From assembly GCF_015354335.1 (NCBI RefSeq), contig NZ_JADKYR010000008.1, forward strand, positions 27,552 through 91,551: 64,000 nucleotides of DNA. Direction: 5' to 3'. A program made the position numbers and the translations under genes. The notes beneath the pieces were generated by a model. That model did no database searches and had not been told where the DNA came from. It saw only the letters and a list, made by a program, of their open reading frames with translations. Numbering within the stretch: the first letter of the stretch is position 1; the number at the start of each line of letters is the position of its first letter. This DNA comes from Methylophilus sp. 13. GTDB lineage: Bacteria; Pseudomonadota; Gammaproteobacteria; Burkholderiales; Methylophilaceae. Below, one piece after another: positions 19,401-28,732 of this stretch.

Positions 19401-20114
19401 ATGAATACTCAAACAATAACGCAACCCTGGTTACCTGAACCGACCTTGGCCATGCTGTGGAAAGCGTGGCTGCTCTCCGCCATGGTGATTGTCTGGCTGG
19501 CCAATGGCACAAGCATAGATCTCTATCTGGCCGACCAGCACTTTGACTTTGCTCAACAGGCCTTTAGCCAAAAGCATGCTTTTTTTTACGAAACCATCAT
19601 GCATGAATATGCCAAGCATCTGCTGACCTTGCTCTGGCTCACCCTGTTGTTGATCAGCAGCGTGCCGGAACGCTGGGTCGGCAAGCGGCTGACAGCCTCC
19701 ATGCGCTATAAATTACGCTGGATTCTTTTTTTGGCCTTGCTCAATGCGCTGCTGGTCTCTGGCCTCAAACATCAAATGCCGCATGCTTGCCCCTGGGATG
19801 TTGTGCGTTATGGCGGCGAGCTACAGTGGGCGCCTACATTCAGCAGCCATGCCGGGATTGAAGAGGGACACTGCTTTCCAGCCGGACATACCACCAGTGG
19901 CGTCTGGCTGTCGGCGCTCTGTTTGTTGTGGCTGCCGCACGCCCCGCGTAAAGCTCTGCTGGTGGCGCTGTCTGGCCTGGCCGTCGGCTTAATGCTGGGT
20001 TGGGCGCAACAAGTCAGAGGTGCCCACTTTTTATCGCATACCCTCACATCGCTTTGGCTGATGTGCAGTTGGCTATTGCTGGTCCTTACTTATACCAAGA
20101 GTCGTATTGAATGA
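19401..20114 (+). CDS. PAP2-family membrane phosphatase
   Basis: Inner-membrane phosphatase of the PAP2 family with about five or six helices. Motifs: Lys123...CPWD (130-133) for block 1, FPAGHTTSG (His163) for block 2, and RGAHFLSHTLTS for block 3. The CPWD form replaces the classic RP and is typical of a PAP2 subgroup found next to EptA genes. It may act on lipid A phosphate or undecaprenyl pyrophosphate. The stop codon overlaps the eptA start (ATGA), so the two are translationally coupled and probably share a lipid A task. Confidence 0.85.
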   Translation: MNTQTITQPWLPEPTLAMLWKAWLLSAMVIVWLANGTSIDLYLADQHFDFAQQAFSQKHAFFYETIMHEYAKHLLTLLWLTLLLISSVPERWVGKRLTASMRYKLRWILFLALLNALLVSGLKHQMPHACPWDVVRYGGELQWAPTFSSHAGIEEGHCFPAGHTTSGVWLSALCLLWLPHAPRKALLVALSGLAVGLMLGWAQQVRGAHFLSHTLTSLWLMCSWLLLVLTYTKSRIE

Positions 20115-21802
20115 AACTATTTGCAAACCTCAAGCGTGCTTTGTACGTACTGTTTACCCCCCAAATCTGCCTGATTTGGGCCGTCAGCCTGTGGTTGATG
20201 CTGACCAGCAACCATGCGCTGTTTAGCCACATCCTGAATCTCTACCCCTGGAATGCAGAAAATGCAGGCTTTATTATCAGCTTGAGCCTGTTTTTCACGT
20301 TTAGCATTACCTGGTGGCTCATGCTGTTGAGCCATGGCAAATCTGCCCGCTGGGTGTTGGCGGTGATTGTATTGTCTGCCGCCTGGGCCGCGTTTTATAT
20401 GGATGAATTCGGCGTGATTATTGACCATGTCATGCTGGACAACGCCGTCAAAACAGATGCACGTGAAGTCATGGGACTGTTATCGTGGGGCTTTTTCATC
20501 AAAATGCTGTTGCTGGGTGTGATACCGGCACTGGTATTGATCAAAGCCGTGCCTGCCCGTTTTTTTGTGCGGGATGCGCTTAGCATTCGCCTCAAACAGA
20601 TCGGCCTGTTGATGTTGGGCATGGTCCTGGTAGTGATCCCCTGTAGTGCAGATTACGCGACCTTTATCCGCGAACACAAACTGGTACGCATGTATGCCAA
20701 CCCCACCTTCTTTCATTACTCGCTGGTGAAGTGGGCCTCGAAAAAAGTGTTTACCCGCAGTATTACCGGCTTGCAGAAAACCGCGGTAGATGCGGTCAAT
20801 GTAGGGGAGCCGCGTCACCATGAACTGATTATTATGGTGGTCGGTGAAACCGCCAGATTCGATCGCTTTTCATTGAACGGCTACCATAGGCTGACCAATC
20901 CCAGACTGAGCAAGGAAACCGTACTGAGCTTTAAGCAGGTGACCTCTTGCGGGACGTCCACCGCGGTTTCCGTACCGTGTATGTTTTCTTTGCTGACGCG
21001 CAAGCAATATGACGAGGAGAAAGCCTTGCATATGGAAAATGCACTTGACGTCCTGCAAGCGCATGGCGTAAGCGTACTTTGGCGTGACAATAACTCGGAT
21101 TCAAAAGGGGTGGCGTTGCGCGTACCGTATGAGGATTTCAAATCACCGATACACAATCCGGTCTGCAATGATAACGAGTGCCGTGACATCGGCATGCTGA
21201 GCGGCCTGGACAAATTTGTCGCAAAAAATAAAGACAAGGATATTCTGATCGTGCTGCATCAGATGGGCAATCATGGGCCGGAATATTACCGCCGCTATCC
21301 CGATGAATTCAAACGATTTACGCCCGTGTGTAAAACCGGTCGCCTGTCGGAATGTACACAAGAAGAAATTGACAACTCTTACGACAATGCCATTTTATAC
21401 ACCGATTATTTCTTATCTGAAGTAATTCAGTTTCTGAAAAAATACGACGACCAGCGTGAAACAGCAATGCTCTATGTCTCTGACCATGGCGAGTCATTAG
21501 GCGAACACGGGATTTACCTGCATGCGGCGCCCTACATGATTGCGCCACAGCAGCAAACACATGTGCCGGCCATTTTGTGGCTGGGGCAGCATTTTGACTA
21601 TCAGCTATCGCAAGTGACCCCTTATGAAAACTATCCGCTCAGCCACGACGATGTGTTCTGCACACTGCTCACCGCCTACGAGCTGAAATCAGAAGTGTGT
21701 CATGCCGAATTTAGCTGGTTGGCACAAAACCGTGAATTGATCGAGGAGCAAAGAAAGCACCTGATCCCACAACCGGGGCAGGCTGCCATCCCGGCAAACT
21801 AA
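20111..21802 (+). CDS. eptA: Phosphoethanolamine--lipid A transferase (EptA-like)
   Basis: Inner-membrane enzyme that moves phosphoethanolamine from phosphatidylethanolamine to lipid A phosphates, lowering negative charge and raising resistance to cationic peptides. Five helices fill residues 15-180; the periplasmic sulfatase-like domain follows. Zinc/catalytic residues: Glu246 (VVGETAR), nucleophile Thr282 (SCGTST), and SDHGESLGEHG near residue 458. Disulfide cysteines are present (for example Cys280 and Cys290). The length of 563 is close to family members (540-570). It is coupled to the PAP2 gene upstream, and its 3' end overlaps the opposite-strand gene by 4 bp. Confidence 0.93.
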   Translation: MKLFANLKRALYVLFTPQICLIWAVSLWLMLTSNHALFSHILNLYPWNAENAGFIISLSLFFTFSITWWLMLLSHGKSARWVLAVIVLSAAWAAFYMDEFGVIIDHVMLDNAVKTDAREVMGLLSWGFFIKMLLLGVIPALVLIKAVPARFFVRDALSIRLKQIGLLMLGMVLVVIPCSADYATFIREHKLVRMYANPTFFHYSLVKWASKKVFTRSITGLQKTAVDAVNVGEPRHHELIIMVVGETARFDRFSLNGYHRLTNPRLSKETVLSFKQVTSCGTSTAVSVPCMFSLLTRKQYDEEKALHMENALDVLQAHGVSVLWRDNNSDSKGVALRVPYEDFKSPIHNPVCNDNECRDIGMLSGLDKFVAKNKDKDILIVLHQMGNHGPEYYRRYPDEFKRFTPVCKTGRLSECTQEEIDNSYDNAILYTDYFLSEVIQFLKKYDDQRETAMLYVSDHGESLGEHGIYLHAAPYMIAPQQQTHVPAILWLGQHFDYQLSQVTPYENYPLSHDDVFCTLLTAYELKSEVCHAEFSWLAQNRELIEEQRKHLIPQPGQAAIPAN

Positions 21803-22308
21803 TTCGTATCACACCTGATCGTGGGCGCATCGGCGCTCACTTTACCGGAGGACAGCCACAACACGGGTTTGACACGCTCATCCACATGGCAGGCATCAAT
21901 ATAGCCGACGGCGCCATCGGTTTCAGCCACGTAACGAATCATCGCTTCTTCGGATTGCACCGTGTATGGCGGCTGCACCCCGTGGAAGTAGAGCCCGTTC
22001 CAGTAGTTGATTTGTGAGCGCGGCGTACTATGCAATACCCATTGTGAAAACTTGAGCCGCAGTGGGTGCTCACTGTGCAGATTGACAGGATGCAGCGCCT
22101 GCCCATGCTCGGCATACAGTTTCTTGCGCCAGAAAATCAGGCCCAGCTCATCGGCATGGATGCTGGGGGCCAGCCCTGCTTGTGCAGGCACAATCACGGC
22201 AATAGGCCGGTTGTCGTCTGCCGCCTGTACGCTTGCCGCCATGAGCATCAGCATGCTCAGCAGACTGACGAGTCTACGCAGGCGATGATGTCTTTGCTGT
22301 AACAACAT
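21799..22308 (-). CDS. Small periplasmic PstS-like (phosphate-binding fold) protein
   Basis: 169-residue secreted protein with a signal peptide (residues 1-29, ending SVQA-AD). The mature part resembles one half of phosphate-type periplasmic binding proteins: GLIFWRKK near the N-terminus, then FSQWVLHSTPRSQINYWNGLYFHG and the GAVGYIDACHV segment. It is too short to be a transport receptor, and no ABC permease is near. It abuts the porin gene (1-bp overlap) and faces a two-component pair, so it may be a ligand sensor for that kinase. Function unproven. Confidence 0.7.
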   Translation of the reverse strand: MLLQQRHHRLRRLVSLLSMLMLMAASVQAADDNRPIAVIVPAQAGLAPSIHADELGLIFWRKKLYAEHGQALHPVNLHSEHPLRLKFSQWVLHSTPRSQINYWNGLYFHGVQPPYTVQSEEAMIRYVAETDGAVGYIDACHVDERVKPVLWLSSGKVSADAPTIRCDTN

Positions 22309-23348
22309 TAAAACATCACCGCAAAAGAGGTTACAAACCCGCGCGGCACATCGCTGTACTCCCCGCTGCCCCCAATAAACTCAAACTTGAGCAACTGGTT
22401 GGGTTTGACGCGCTTGGTCATGCCTAATACCCAGCGGTCTGCATTTTTGCTTTCCACTTCATGCAGCGTTTCCAGGCGGGTGATCCAGTACCACTCCTGA
22501 CCTAGCGCATAGGCACTCTGCACGTAGCCGCCGCTGCCACCGTCATCGCCCGCCGTGGTTCTGCGCTCATACACTTCACCGCTAAACTCCCAGCGGTTGA
22601 GTTCAAGCAAAAAATCCAGGCCAAAGACATGATACGTGGGTGAGCCCGCATAGTTTTTCTGATAGCTCATCACATTGAGGCCCAAAGTATTTAAACCAGC
22701 ATTGGCGCCGGTCAGGCCTAAAATATTGTTGAAGGCGACGCGGGCTCCCATGACGTCGCGAAAGATGATTTCGTCGCCATCCTGATGCTGATCCTTGAGG
22801 GCTTCTGCATATACCTGATACTCAAGATCCACTTGCTTGACCGGCAAACTGCCAAACAACATGGCACCGTTGATACCATAAGGGAACATGCGGCGCGTGA
22901 CCAAGGGCCGGCTGGCGGTCCATACCAGCGGCGGCGCATGCAGTTGGTTCCAGCGTCCGGCAGGGGTTAGAAAACGTCCCAGCCTGACATTGGCTTTGTC
23001 ATTTAGGTTGTAATCAAAATAAAAACGCTCGAGGTCAACGTAGCTTTTTTTGGTATTGACACCCTGATGATGGTCGTAAGAAAGCGGGTCTTCCAGCTCC
23101 AGCTCGCTAAAAAACTTGACGCGGCCCCCTTGGTCCCAAGTGGTGATCATACTGATTTGATTCAGCGTAAACTGGGTGGATTGCGTGCGAGGGACGCGAA
23201 TGTCAGCACTGGTGTAGCCCCCCACATGAAACGCATTCCAGAATGCATCCAGGTCTTCGGCGGCCACCGGCTTGCATAGCATACTCAGGCTGATTACACT
23301 GAGCATGACTCGAATACTGAGCACAACCCGACTAAAGCTGTTTAACAT
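22308..23348 (-). CDS. Outer-membrane porin-like protein
   Basis: Predicted outer-membrane beta-barrel. The signal peptide ends at PVAA-ED. The mature chain has alternating strands, long loops and a terminal Phe (SFAVMF), the usual barrel-insertion signal. ATG 23348 gives 346 residues; the frame stays open to 23426, but that would overlap the divergent kinase gene and lacks a signal sequence. It shares an operon with the PstS-like gene, suggesting uptake of an anion or small solute that the two-component pair senses. The substrate is unknown. Confidence 0.78.
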   Translation of the reverse strand: MLNSFSRVVLSIRVMLSVISLSMLCKPVAAEDLDAFWNAFHVGGYTSADIRVPRTQSTQFTLNQISMITTWDQGGRVKFFSELELEDPLSYDHHQGVNTKKSYVDLERFYFDYNLNDKANVRLGRFLTPAGRWNQLHAPPLVWTASRPLVTRRMFPYGINGAMLFGSLPVKQVDLEYQVYAEALKDQHQDGDEIIFRDVMGARVAFNNILGLTGANAGLNTLGLNVMSYQKNYAGSPTYHVFGLDFLLELNRWEFSGEVYERRTTAGDDGGSGGYVQSAYALGQEWYWITRLETLHEVESKNADRWVLGMTKRVKPNQLLKFEFIGGSGEYSDVPRGFVTSFAVMF

Positions 23349-23386
23349 ATCTGACCCATGATGATCGTCCCGGCTAAAACCATTTG

Positions 23387-25069
23387 ATGCGTATTTTCTC
23401 ACATCTGCCGCGCTTGCAAACGCCACTCACCATCCGCAAAATGCTTTTAATTGTATTTTTGCTGGCGGGCCTGTTGCCGGCACTCATGGTTAGCCTGATC
23501 AGTTTTTACCAGGCAAGGCAGGCGCTACGCGTAGAAATCAAGCACGACCTGCAAACCACCGGTAAAGCGGTTGCCGAGCACGTCGACCGGGTGTTGAACG
23601 AGCGTGTACAGAACGTCCGCAGCTGGAGCCAGCTTGGCATCATGCAAGACTTGCTCATAGAAGACATTGATAAACGCTTGTCGATGTTTTTGGCCGAGAC
23701 GCGTAAAAGCTACGCCGAGCAATACCTCAGTCTGGATGTCATTAACCTCAAAGGGCATGTCGCGGCTTCCAGTGAGCCCGCACATATTGGCCAGCCCCTG
23801 GCAATTCCGCCTGAGTGGATGCGGTTCCAGGATGATGACCAGGTAATCACGCTTTACCGGCTGGACCATCAGCAGCTCATGATTTCTGCCCCTATCCTGT
23901 CGCAGAATACCCTGCAACCGCTTGGCACCCTGGTCGTCACCTTTAACTGGCGCGTGATTGAAAATCTGCTCGACCACGCAGCCCAACACAGCACCGAGCT
24001 GGCCTTGTTTGATCAAAAATTAAACCTGTTGGCTCAATCCAGCCACTGGTCCGATCAACAGCATAGCCTGCATGCACAGGCACCGCTGATCAGCCGTCTG
24101 CCGTTACAGGGCTGGCAGGTACATCTGAATAAAGATCACGATGAAGCCGTCGCGCCTGTGCATAGGCTGGGCATGATTTTTATTGTGGTGCTGGGCGTGA
24201 CGCTGGTCTGCTCCATCCTGCTGGTGCGCCCGATCGCGCAAAACATCAGCCGACCGCTGGAAGCTTTGACCCGTTATGTACAACGCTTTCGCCAACTCGA
24301 CGCCATTGCACCGGTATCCAGCGGGCCGGTCGAGGTGCAGTCCTTGCACCAGGCGTTTACCGACATGGTGGCAGAGCTCGCCGCCTCGGAGCAGCAACTG
24401 ACACGCGCGGCCAAGCTGGCGGTGGTCGGTGAAATGGCAGCGGCCATGAGCCATGAAGTCCGCACCCCCTTGGGTATCATGCGTTCGTCCGCCGATGTCT
24501 TGTTACGCGAACCGAATCTTTCAGAAGATGGCCGAGAAGTGCTGGGCTTCATTATTTCTGAAACCGAGCGCCTGAACAAACTGGTCAGCACGCTCATAGA
24601 CTCGGCCCGTCCGCGCGCACCCAGTAAAATCCCGCTCGACCTGCAAGCACATTTGCAGCATGTGATCGCCCTGCTGCAGGCGCAGGCACAATCCAAACAA
24701 TTGACCCTGTCGCTCTCTGCCTCAGCGGCCGTGGTGGTGGAGGCGGACCAGGACCAGATGACGCAGGTCCTGCTCAACCTGCTCATGAACGCCATCCAGA
24801 TTCTGCCCAAGGGGGGCAGCATCGCCCTCAGCTTATGGTCAGATGCGACACATGCCCATATTTCGGTGGCAGATGATGGGCCCGGAGTGCCCCCTGCACA
24901 ACAAGCCCATCTGTTTGAAGCCTTTTTTACGCAACGCGCGGGCGGCGTCGGGCTGGGCCTGGCGGTGGTCAAACAAATCATGGAGACCCACGGTGGTACA
25001 ATCCAATACTCAACCAGCCCCTGGCATGGGGCGCAGTTTAACCTGACCTTGCCACTCGCAAACCCCTGA
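23387..25069 (+). CDS. Membrane sensor histidine kinase (NtrB/DctB-like)
   Basis: Sensor kinase of 561 residues if read from TTG 23384, or 560 from ATG 23387. Two transmembrane helices (about 20-41 and 263-282) enclose a periplasmic region of some 220 residues of Cache type. HAMP, then H357 (numbered from the TTG) in MSHEVRTPLGIMRS, then HATPase motifs (LLNLLMNAIQILP, DDGPGVP, GGVGLGLAVVKQI) follow. The response regulator begins 2 bp after the stop. It is divergent from the porin/PstS-like genes, the likely regulon. Confidence 0.9.
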   Translation: MRIFSHLPRLQTPLTIRKMLLIVFLLAGLLPALMVSLISFYQARQALRVEIKHDLQTTGKAVAEHVDRVLNERVQNVRSWSQLGIMQDLLIEDIDKRLSMFLAETRKSYAEQYLSLDVINLKGHVAASSEPAHIGQPLAIPPEWMRFQDDDQVITLYRLDHQQLMISAPILSQNTLQPLGTLVVTFNWRVIENLLDHAAQHSTELALFDQKLNLLAQSSHWSDQQHSLHAQAPLISRLPLQGWQVHLNKDHDEAVAPVHRLGMIFIVVLGVTLVCSILLVRPIAQNISRPLEALTRYVQRFRQLDAIAPVSSGPVEVQSLHQAFTDMVAELAASEQQLTRAAKLAVVGEMAAAMSHEVRTPLGIMRSSADVLLREPNLSEDGREVLGFIISETERLNKLVSTLIDSARPRAPSKIPLDLQAHLQHVIALLQAQAQSKQLTLSLSASAAVVVEADQDQMTQVLLNLLMNAIQILPKGGSIALSLWSDATHAHISVADDGPGVPPAQQAHLFEAFFTQRAGGVGLGLAVVKQIMETHGGTIQYSTSPWHGAQFNLTLPLANP

Positions 25070-25071
25070 TT

Positions 25072-26445
25072 ATGTCCAGTCCACAACACACCATTTTAGC
25101 CGTTGACGATGAACCCCATATGCGCAGGCTGCTCGAAATCAGCTTGCGGCAAGCCGGCTACAAAGCGCTTTCGGCAGGCAACGGCCGCGAAGCGCTCGAG
25201 CTTGTCCAGCAACAGCAGATTGACTTGGTCGTGAGCGACCTGCATATGCCGGGCATGAGCGGCTTGCAGTTGCTTGAGGCCTTGCGCAAGCAGTTTGAGC
25301 ACCTGCCATTCATCATGGTCACCGCCCAGGGCGAAATCAAAACCGCCGTCGAAGCCATGAAGCTGGGCGCCAGTGATTATATTTTGCGTCCGTTTGAGCT
25401 CGAAACATTGGAAATCGCGATTCAGAAGGCACTGGCAATCAACCGGATTCAACTGGAAAACTCGTTTTTCAAGGAGAGCAGACAACCCACGGTCACCGGC
25501 CTCATCGGCGATAGCGTGCCCATGCAGTCGCTCAAACAAATGATCCAGCAAGTGGCGCCGGAAAGAGCCACCGTGTTTATTGTCGGTGAAACCGGTACCG
25601 GCAAAGAACTGGTCGCTAAAGCCCTGCATGATGCTTCGCCCAGAAAAACCGAATTGTTTGTTGCAGTGAACTGCGCAGCGATCCCGGCAGACATTCTTGA
25701 GTCAGAGTTATTTGGTCATGAAAAAGGCGCATTTACCGGGGCGGTGAAAGAGCGCGTTGGCAAGTTTGAGCTGGCCAATGGCGGCACGCTGTTTCTGGAT
25801 GAGATCACCGAAATGCCGATTCAACTGCAGTCGAAACTGCTGCGCGTATTGCAGGAGAATGTGGTGGAAAAACTGGGCGGCAACCGCCAAATCGCGCTTG
25901 ATGTGCGCGTGGTGGCGGCGACCAACCGCGACCCCATGCAAGCCGTCAAAGAAGGCAAACTGCGCGAGGATTTGTATTACCGGCTCAACGTGATTCAACT
26001 GCAAGTGCCGCCATTGCGCGAGCGGGGGGAAGATGTCGGCTTGCTGGCAGCGTATTTTCTGGCTAAACGCCACGGCCAACTCAGCGAAAGCGCACGCCTG
26101 TGTTTGCATCAATATCGCTGGCCGGGCAATGTCCGTGAGCTGGAAAATATTCTGGAGCGCGCCGCGATTCTGGCAGGCAGCCAAACCATCCAGCCCCAGC
26201 ACTTACCGGCGGACATTGCGCAATCGCCCGGCCTTGGCCCGGCTTCGTCCACCGCCAATCTAGACACGTCCGCGACACCGGTAGAAAATGACCTCTCGAT
26301 TCCGCGTGCCACGGAAGCCATTGAACGCCGCTTAATTCTCAAGGCACTTGAAGCCTGCCAGGGCAACAAAACCAAAGCCGCCAAGCAGTTAGAGATTAGC
26401 GAGCGCTCACTGTGGAACAAACTGAACCAGTACGGCCTGCGTTAA
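25072..26445 (+). CDS. NtrC-family sigma-54 response regulator
   Basis: Receiver domain (Asp12-Asp13, phospho-acceptor Asp56), AAA+ domain with Walker A GETGTGKE (172-179) and the sigma-54 contact GAFTGA (219-224), and a Fis-type helix-turn-helix at the C-terminus ([21 protein letters not shown]). It activates sigma-54 promoters. The usual receiver Lys-Pro is Arg-Pro here (ILRPFEL, residues 105-110), a conservative change at a normally invariant site. It pairs with the kinase just upstream. No clear -24/-12 promoter was found by eye before the porin gene. Confidence 0.92.
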   Translation: MSSPQHTILAVDDEPHMRRLLEISLRQAGYKALSAGNGREALELVQQQQIDLVVSDLHMPGMSGLQLLEALRKQFEHLPFIMVTAQGEIKTAVEAMKLGASDYILRPFELETLEIAIQKALAINRIQLENSFFKESRQPTVTGLIGDSVPMQSLKQMIQQVAPERATVFIVGETGTGKELVAKALHDASPRKTELFVAVNCAAIPADILESELFGHEKGAFTGAVKERVGKFELANGGTLFLDEITEMPIQLQSKLLRVLQENVVEKLGGNRQIALDVRVVAATNRDPMQAVKEGKLREDLYYRLNVIQLQVPPLRERGEDVGLLAAYFLAKRHGQLSESARLCLHQYRWPGNVRELENILERAAILAGSQTIQPQHLPADIAQSPGLGPASSTANLDTSATPVENDLSIPRATEAIERRLILKALEACQGNKTKAAKQLEISERSLWNKLNQYGLR

Positions 26446-26455
26446 TCGGCCATCC

Positions 26456-27256
26456 TCAACCCTGAGCGGTCCACAAGTAGGCATCCATGGCCAGAATGCC
26501 ATAGGTGGTTTCGGGCGTGTAGCGTTGCGCGGCGCCAAACACCGTTCCAAGTGCCGTGCCTGACACACTGCCTGCGGCGACGAATAGCGGCATCAAATGA
26601 TCTTCGGTGGCATGCGCTTGCCGTGCCCAGGCACATTCATTGCGGTAATTGCACAGCGAGTCCCATTGCTGTTGCGCGATGCGTGCCGCCATCCAGTCGG
26701 CAAATGCATCTACATAAGTCAACGGCAGTGCATTGCGATCTGCGCTAAAAAAATCCGACAAATTATGCGTGATGGCGCCGGAGGCGAGGATCAGGATATT
26801 TTGCGCATGCAGCGCTTGCAAGGCCTGACCCAGCGCAAACTGGGCAGCAGGCGAGCTGCGACTCTGGATTGAAAGCTGCGTCACCGGAATATCGGCTTGC
26901 GGATACATGAGCATCAAAGGCACCCAGGCGCCGTGATCCAGCCCCCGGTCAGGATGCGCTTGTACAGGTAAATCATGCGCCTGCAGCAAAGCGAGCACTT
27001 GCTCCGCCAACCAAGGCGCGCCAGGTGCCGGATAGGTTTGTGTATACATGGCCGGGGGAAAGCCCGCAAAGTCATGCATGGTCTCTGGCTGGCTAGCCAG
27101 GCTCACAGTTGGCACACGCGTATCCCAATGCGCAGACACCACCAGGATCGCCTCAGGCCGGGGCAAACTGGCAGCAAGCGCGGCCAGCATTTGCCCGGTC
27201 AGGCCCGGCGCTAACGCCAGCGATGGCGCGCCATGCGAAACAAACAAAGTACTCAT
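26456..27256 (-). CDS. Class III extradiol ring-cleavage dioxygenase (DODA/YgiD type)
   Basis: Cytoplasmic extradiol dioxygenase of the LigB superfamily, close to E. coli YgiD (4,5-DOPA dioxygenase). Candidate metal and catalytic histidines lie in FVSHGAPS, VSAHWDT, LDHGAW, ITHNLSDF and TEDHLMPLFVA. The length of 266 is normal. It follows a doxX gene by 18 bp in the same direction; DODA plus DoxX next to a LysR gene is a common arrangement in proteobacteria, perhaps for handling aromatic or quinone compounds. Confidence 0.87.
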   Translation of the reverse strand: MSTLFVSHGAPSLALAPGLTGQMLAALAASLPRPEAILVVSAHWDTRVPTVSLASQPETMHDFAGFPPAMYTQTYPAPGAPWLAEQVLALLQAHDLPVQAHPDRGLDHGAWVPLMLMYPQADIPVTQLSIQSRSSPAAQFALGQALQALHAQNILILASGAITHNLSDFFSADRNALPLTYVDAFADWMAARIAQQQWDSLCNYRNECAWARQAHATEDHLMPLFVAAGSVSGTALGTVFGAAQRYTPETTYGILAMDAYLWTAQG

Positions 27257-27274
27257 ATCAGCTTTGGCTGCAAC

Positions 27275-27664
27275 CTAGCGGCGACGATGATCAACACTCA
27301 ACGCCCCTGGCCCGAATGCAACAACCATCAACAAGCCACCGACGATGGTCAGATTTTTCAAAAACATGATCTGCTGGATTTGGTCTGCCATATTGTTGTG
27401 AAACATGAACGCGGTTGCCACGGTAAATACGGCAATCCCCGCTGAGGCCAGACGGGTTTGATAGCCAACCAGCAAGGCGATGCCCAGTACCAGTTCGACA
27501 AACAAGGCAATCGCATAAGCCACTTCAGGCATAGGCGCGCCGACACTTTGAATATAGCCGATGGTTCCAGCGGGATTAGCAGCTTTGCTCAAGCCACTGA
27601 TGATAAAAATATGTGACAACAAAATACGGCCGGTCACACTGGCGGCGGATTGCAAAACATTCAT
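27275..27664 (-). CDS. DoxX-family membrane protein (copy 1)
   Basis: Four-helix inner-membrane protein of the DoxX family. ATG 27664 was chosen because AGGAG lies 8 bp upstream; the open frame runs to 27748 without family similarity. It gives 129 residues with the signature GLSKAANPAGTIGYIQSVG and a C-terminal FGPGALSVD. It probably forms an operon with the dioxygenase. It is clearly paralogous to the second DoxX gene at 28716, with LysR between them. Confidence 0.87.
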   Translation of the reverse strand: MNVLQSAASVTGRILLSHIFIISGLSKAANPAGTIGYIQSVGAPMPEVAYAIALFVELVLGIALLVGYQTRLASAGIAVFTVATAFMFHNNMADQIQQIMFLKNLTIVGGLLMVVAFGPGALSVDHRRR

Positions 27665-27788
27665 GGGTAGGCTCCTAAAAGCGTGAGCAGGGGAATCTGC
27701 CAGCACGCATCTGATTAAAAAAGTCGGGTTCATCCGGCTCACTGACAAAACGCATTGTATGCCCGCGCCATAAAAATGATAATTACCC

Positions 27789-27794
27789 TATAAT
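27789..27794 (+). promoter_or_regulatory. -10 element for the LysR gene
   Basis: TATAAT within CCCTATAATGCG, 32 bp before the LysR start codon and in the divergent region shared with doxX copy 1. LysR-type autoregulation from this 162-bp gap is expected. Confidence 0.45.
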
Positions 27795-27826
27795 GCGTAA
27801 AACTGTCTCATTAAAGTTGACAATAG

Positions 27827-28732
27827 ATGACCTCTTTTGAAGATTTGCATTTCTTTGTCGAAGTGGTGAAGCATGGCAATTTCACCACCGCGGCGCAATC
27901 GCTGGGGATTTCCAAACAGCTGGTGAGCCGGCGCATTATTGCGCTGGAAGCGAGATTGGGCATGCGACTGCTGCAACGCACCACCCGCAAACTGTCTGCC
28001 ACCGAAACCGGCAAAGTGTTTTTTCAGCGGGCGCAAACAATTCTGCAAGCACTGCATGAAGCGGAGCTGGAGGTCAGTAACCGCTCAGGCGATCTGCGCG
28101 GCCTGCTGAAAATTTCCGTGCCCCTGTCTTACGCCAGCTTGCGCCTGGCGCCTGCTTTAACCGCATTCATGCAGCAACACCCGCAACTGGAAATCTGGCT
28201 GGATGCCGATAACCGGCATGTGGATATGGTCAGCGAAGGCTATGATATGGTGATACGCGTGACTGACCAGCCAGAGGAAGGCATGGTGGCACGCAAGCTG
28301 GAAGACGCCGCGATGTGCTATTGCTGCAGCCCGGCGTATATTGCACAGCATGGCATTCCGTCGACCCCGCAGGCGCTGGCCAAGCATATTTGCCTCACCC
28401 ATCGCGCCAGCGAGTGGCAGTTTGTCGAGCATGACCAGATCCACCGCATTCCCATCCAGCCCAGGCTCAAGTCCAACCACGGCGAAGTCTTGCGTGATGC
28501 TGCCCTGGCCGGGCTCGGGATCACCGGGCTGCCCGCGTTTTATGTGGCAGCCGACCTGCAAGCAGGTCGCCTGGTAGAAGTGCTGGCCGACTACCGGCGG
28601 CCGCAGGGGGGTATTTACGCCATGTATCCTTATCACAAACAGGTCTCAGCCAACACGCTGGCCTTGATTGAGTATTTGCGTCAATGGCTGCAAGCACCCC
28701 CTGTGGGAACAGCGGTCACTGCGGCAACATAA
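27827..28732 (+). CDS. LysR-family transcriptional regulator
   Basis: LysR-type regulator of 301 residues. The N-terminal winged helix (FVEVVKHGNFTTAAQSLGISKQLVSRRI) is followed by a periplasmic-binding-protein-like effector domain (LLKISVPLSYASLRLAPALTAF onwards). It is flanked by two doxX genes, both on the opposite strand: it is divergent from copy 1, while its end overlaps copy 2 by 17 bp. It likely controls doxX1-dodA and itself; the ligand is unknown. Confidence 0.9.
   Translation: MTSFEDLHFFVEVVKHGNFTTAAQSLGISKQLVSRRIIALEARLGMRLLQRTTRKLSATETGKVFFQRAQTILQALHEAELEVSNRSGDLRGLLKISVPLSYASLRLAPALTAFMQQHPQLEIWLDADNRHVDMVSEGYDMVIRVTDQPEEGMVARKLEDAAMCYCCSPAYIAQHGIPSTPQALAKHICLTHRASEWQFVEHDQIHRIPIQPRLKSNHGEVLRDAALAGLGITGLPAFYVAADLQAGRLVEVLADYRRPQGGIYAMYPYHKQVSANTLALIEYLRQWLQAPPVGTAVTAAT

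Noticed and set aside
19767..19799. PAP2 protein seen as inactive because the classic Arg-Pro of motif 1 is missing
   Set aside because: CPWD at this place is typical of the PAP2 subgroup beside EptA; the other motifs are intact.
23387..26445. Kinase/regulator pair as the global nitrogen pair NtrB/NtrC
   Set aside because: The kinase has a membrane-bound periplasmic sensor, and glnA is not adjacent; it is another NtrC-family pair.
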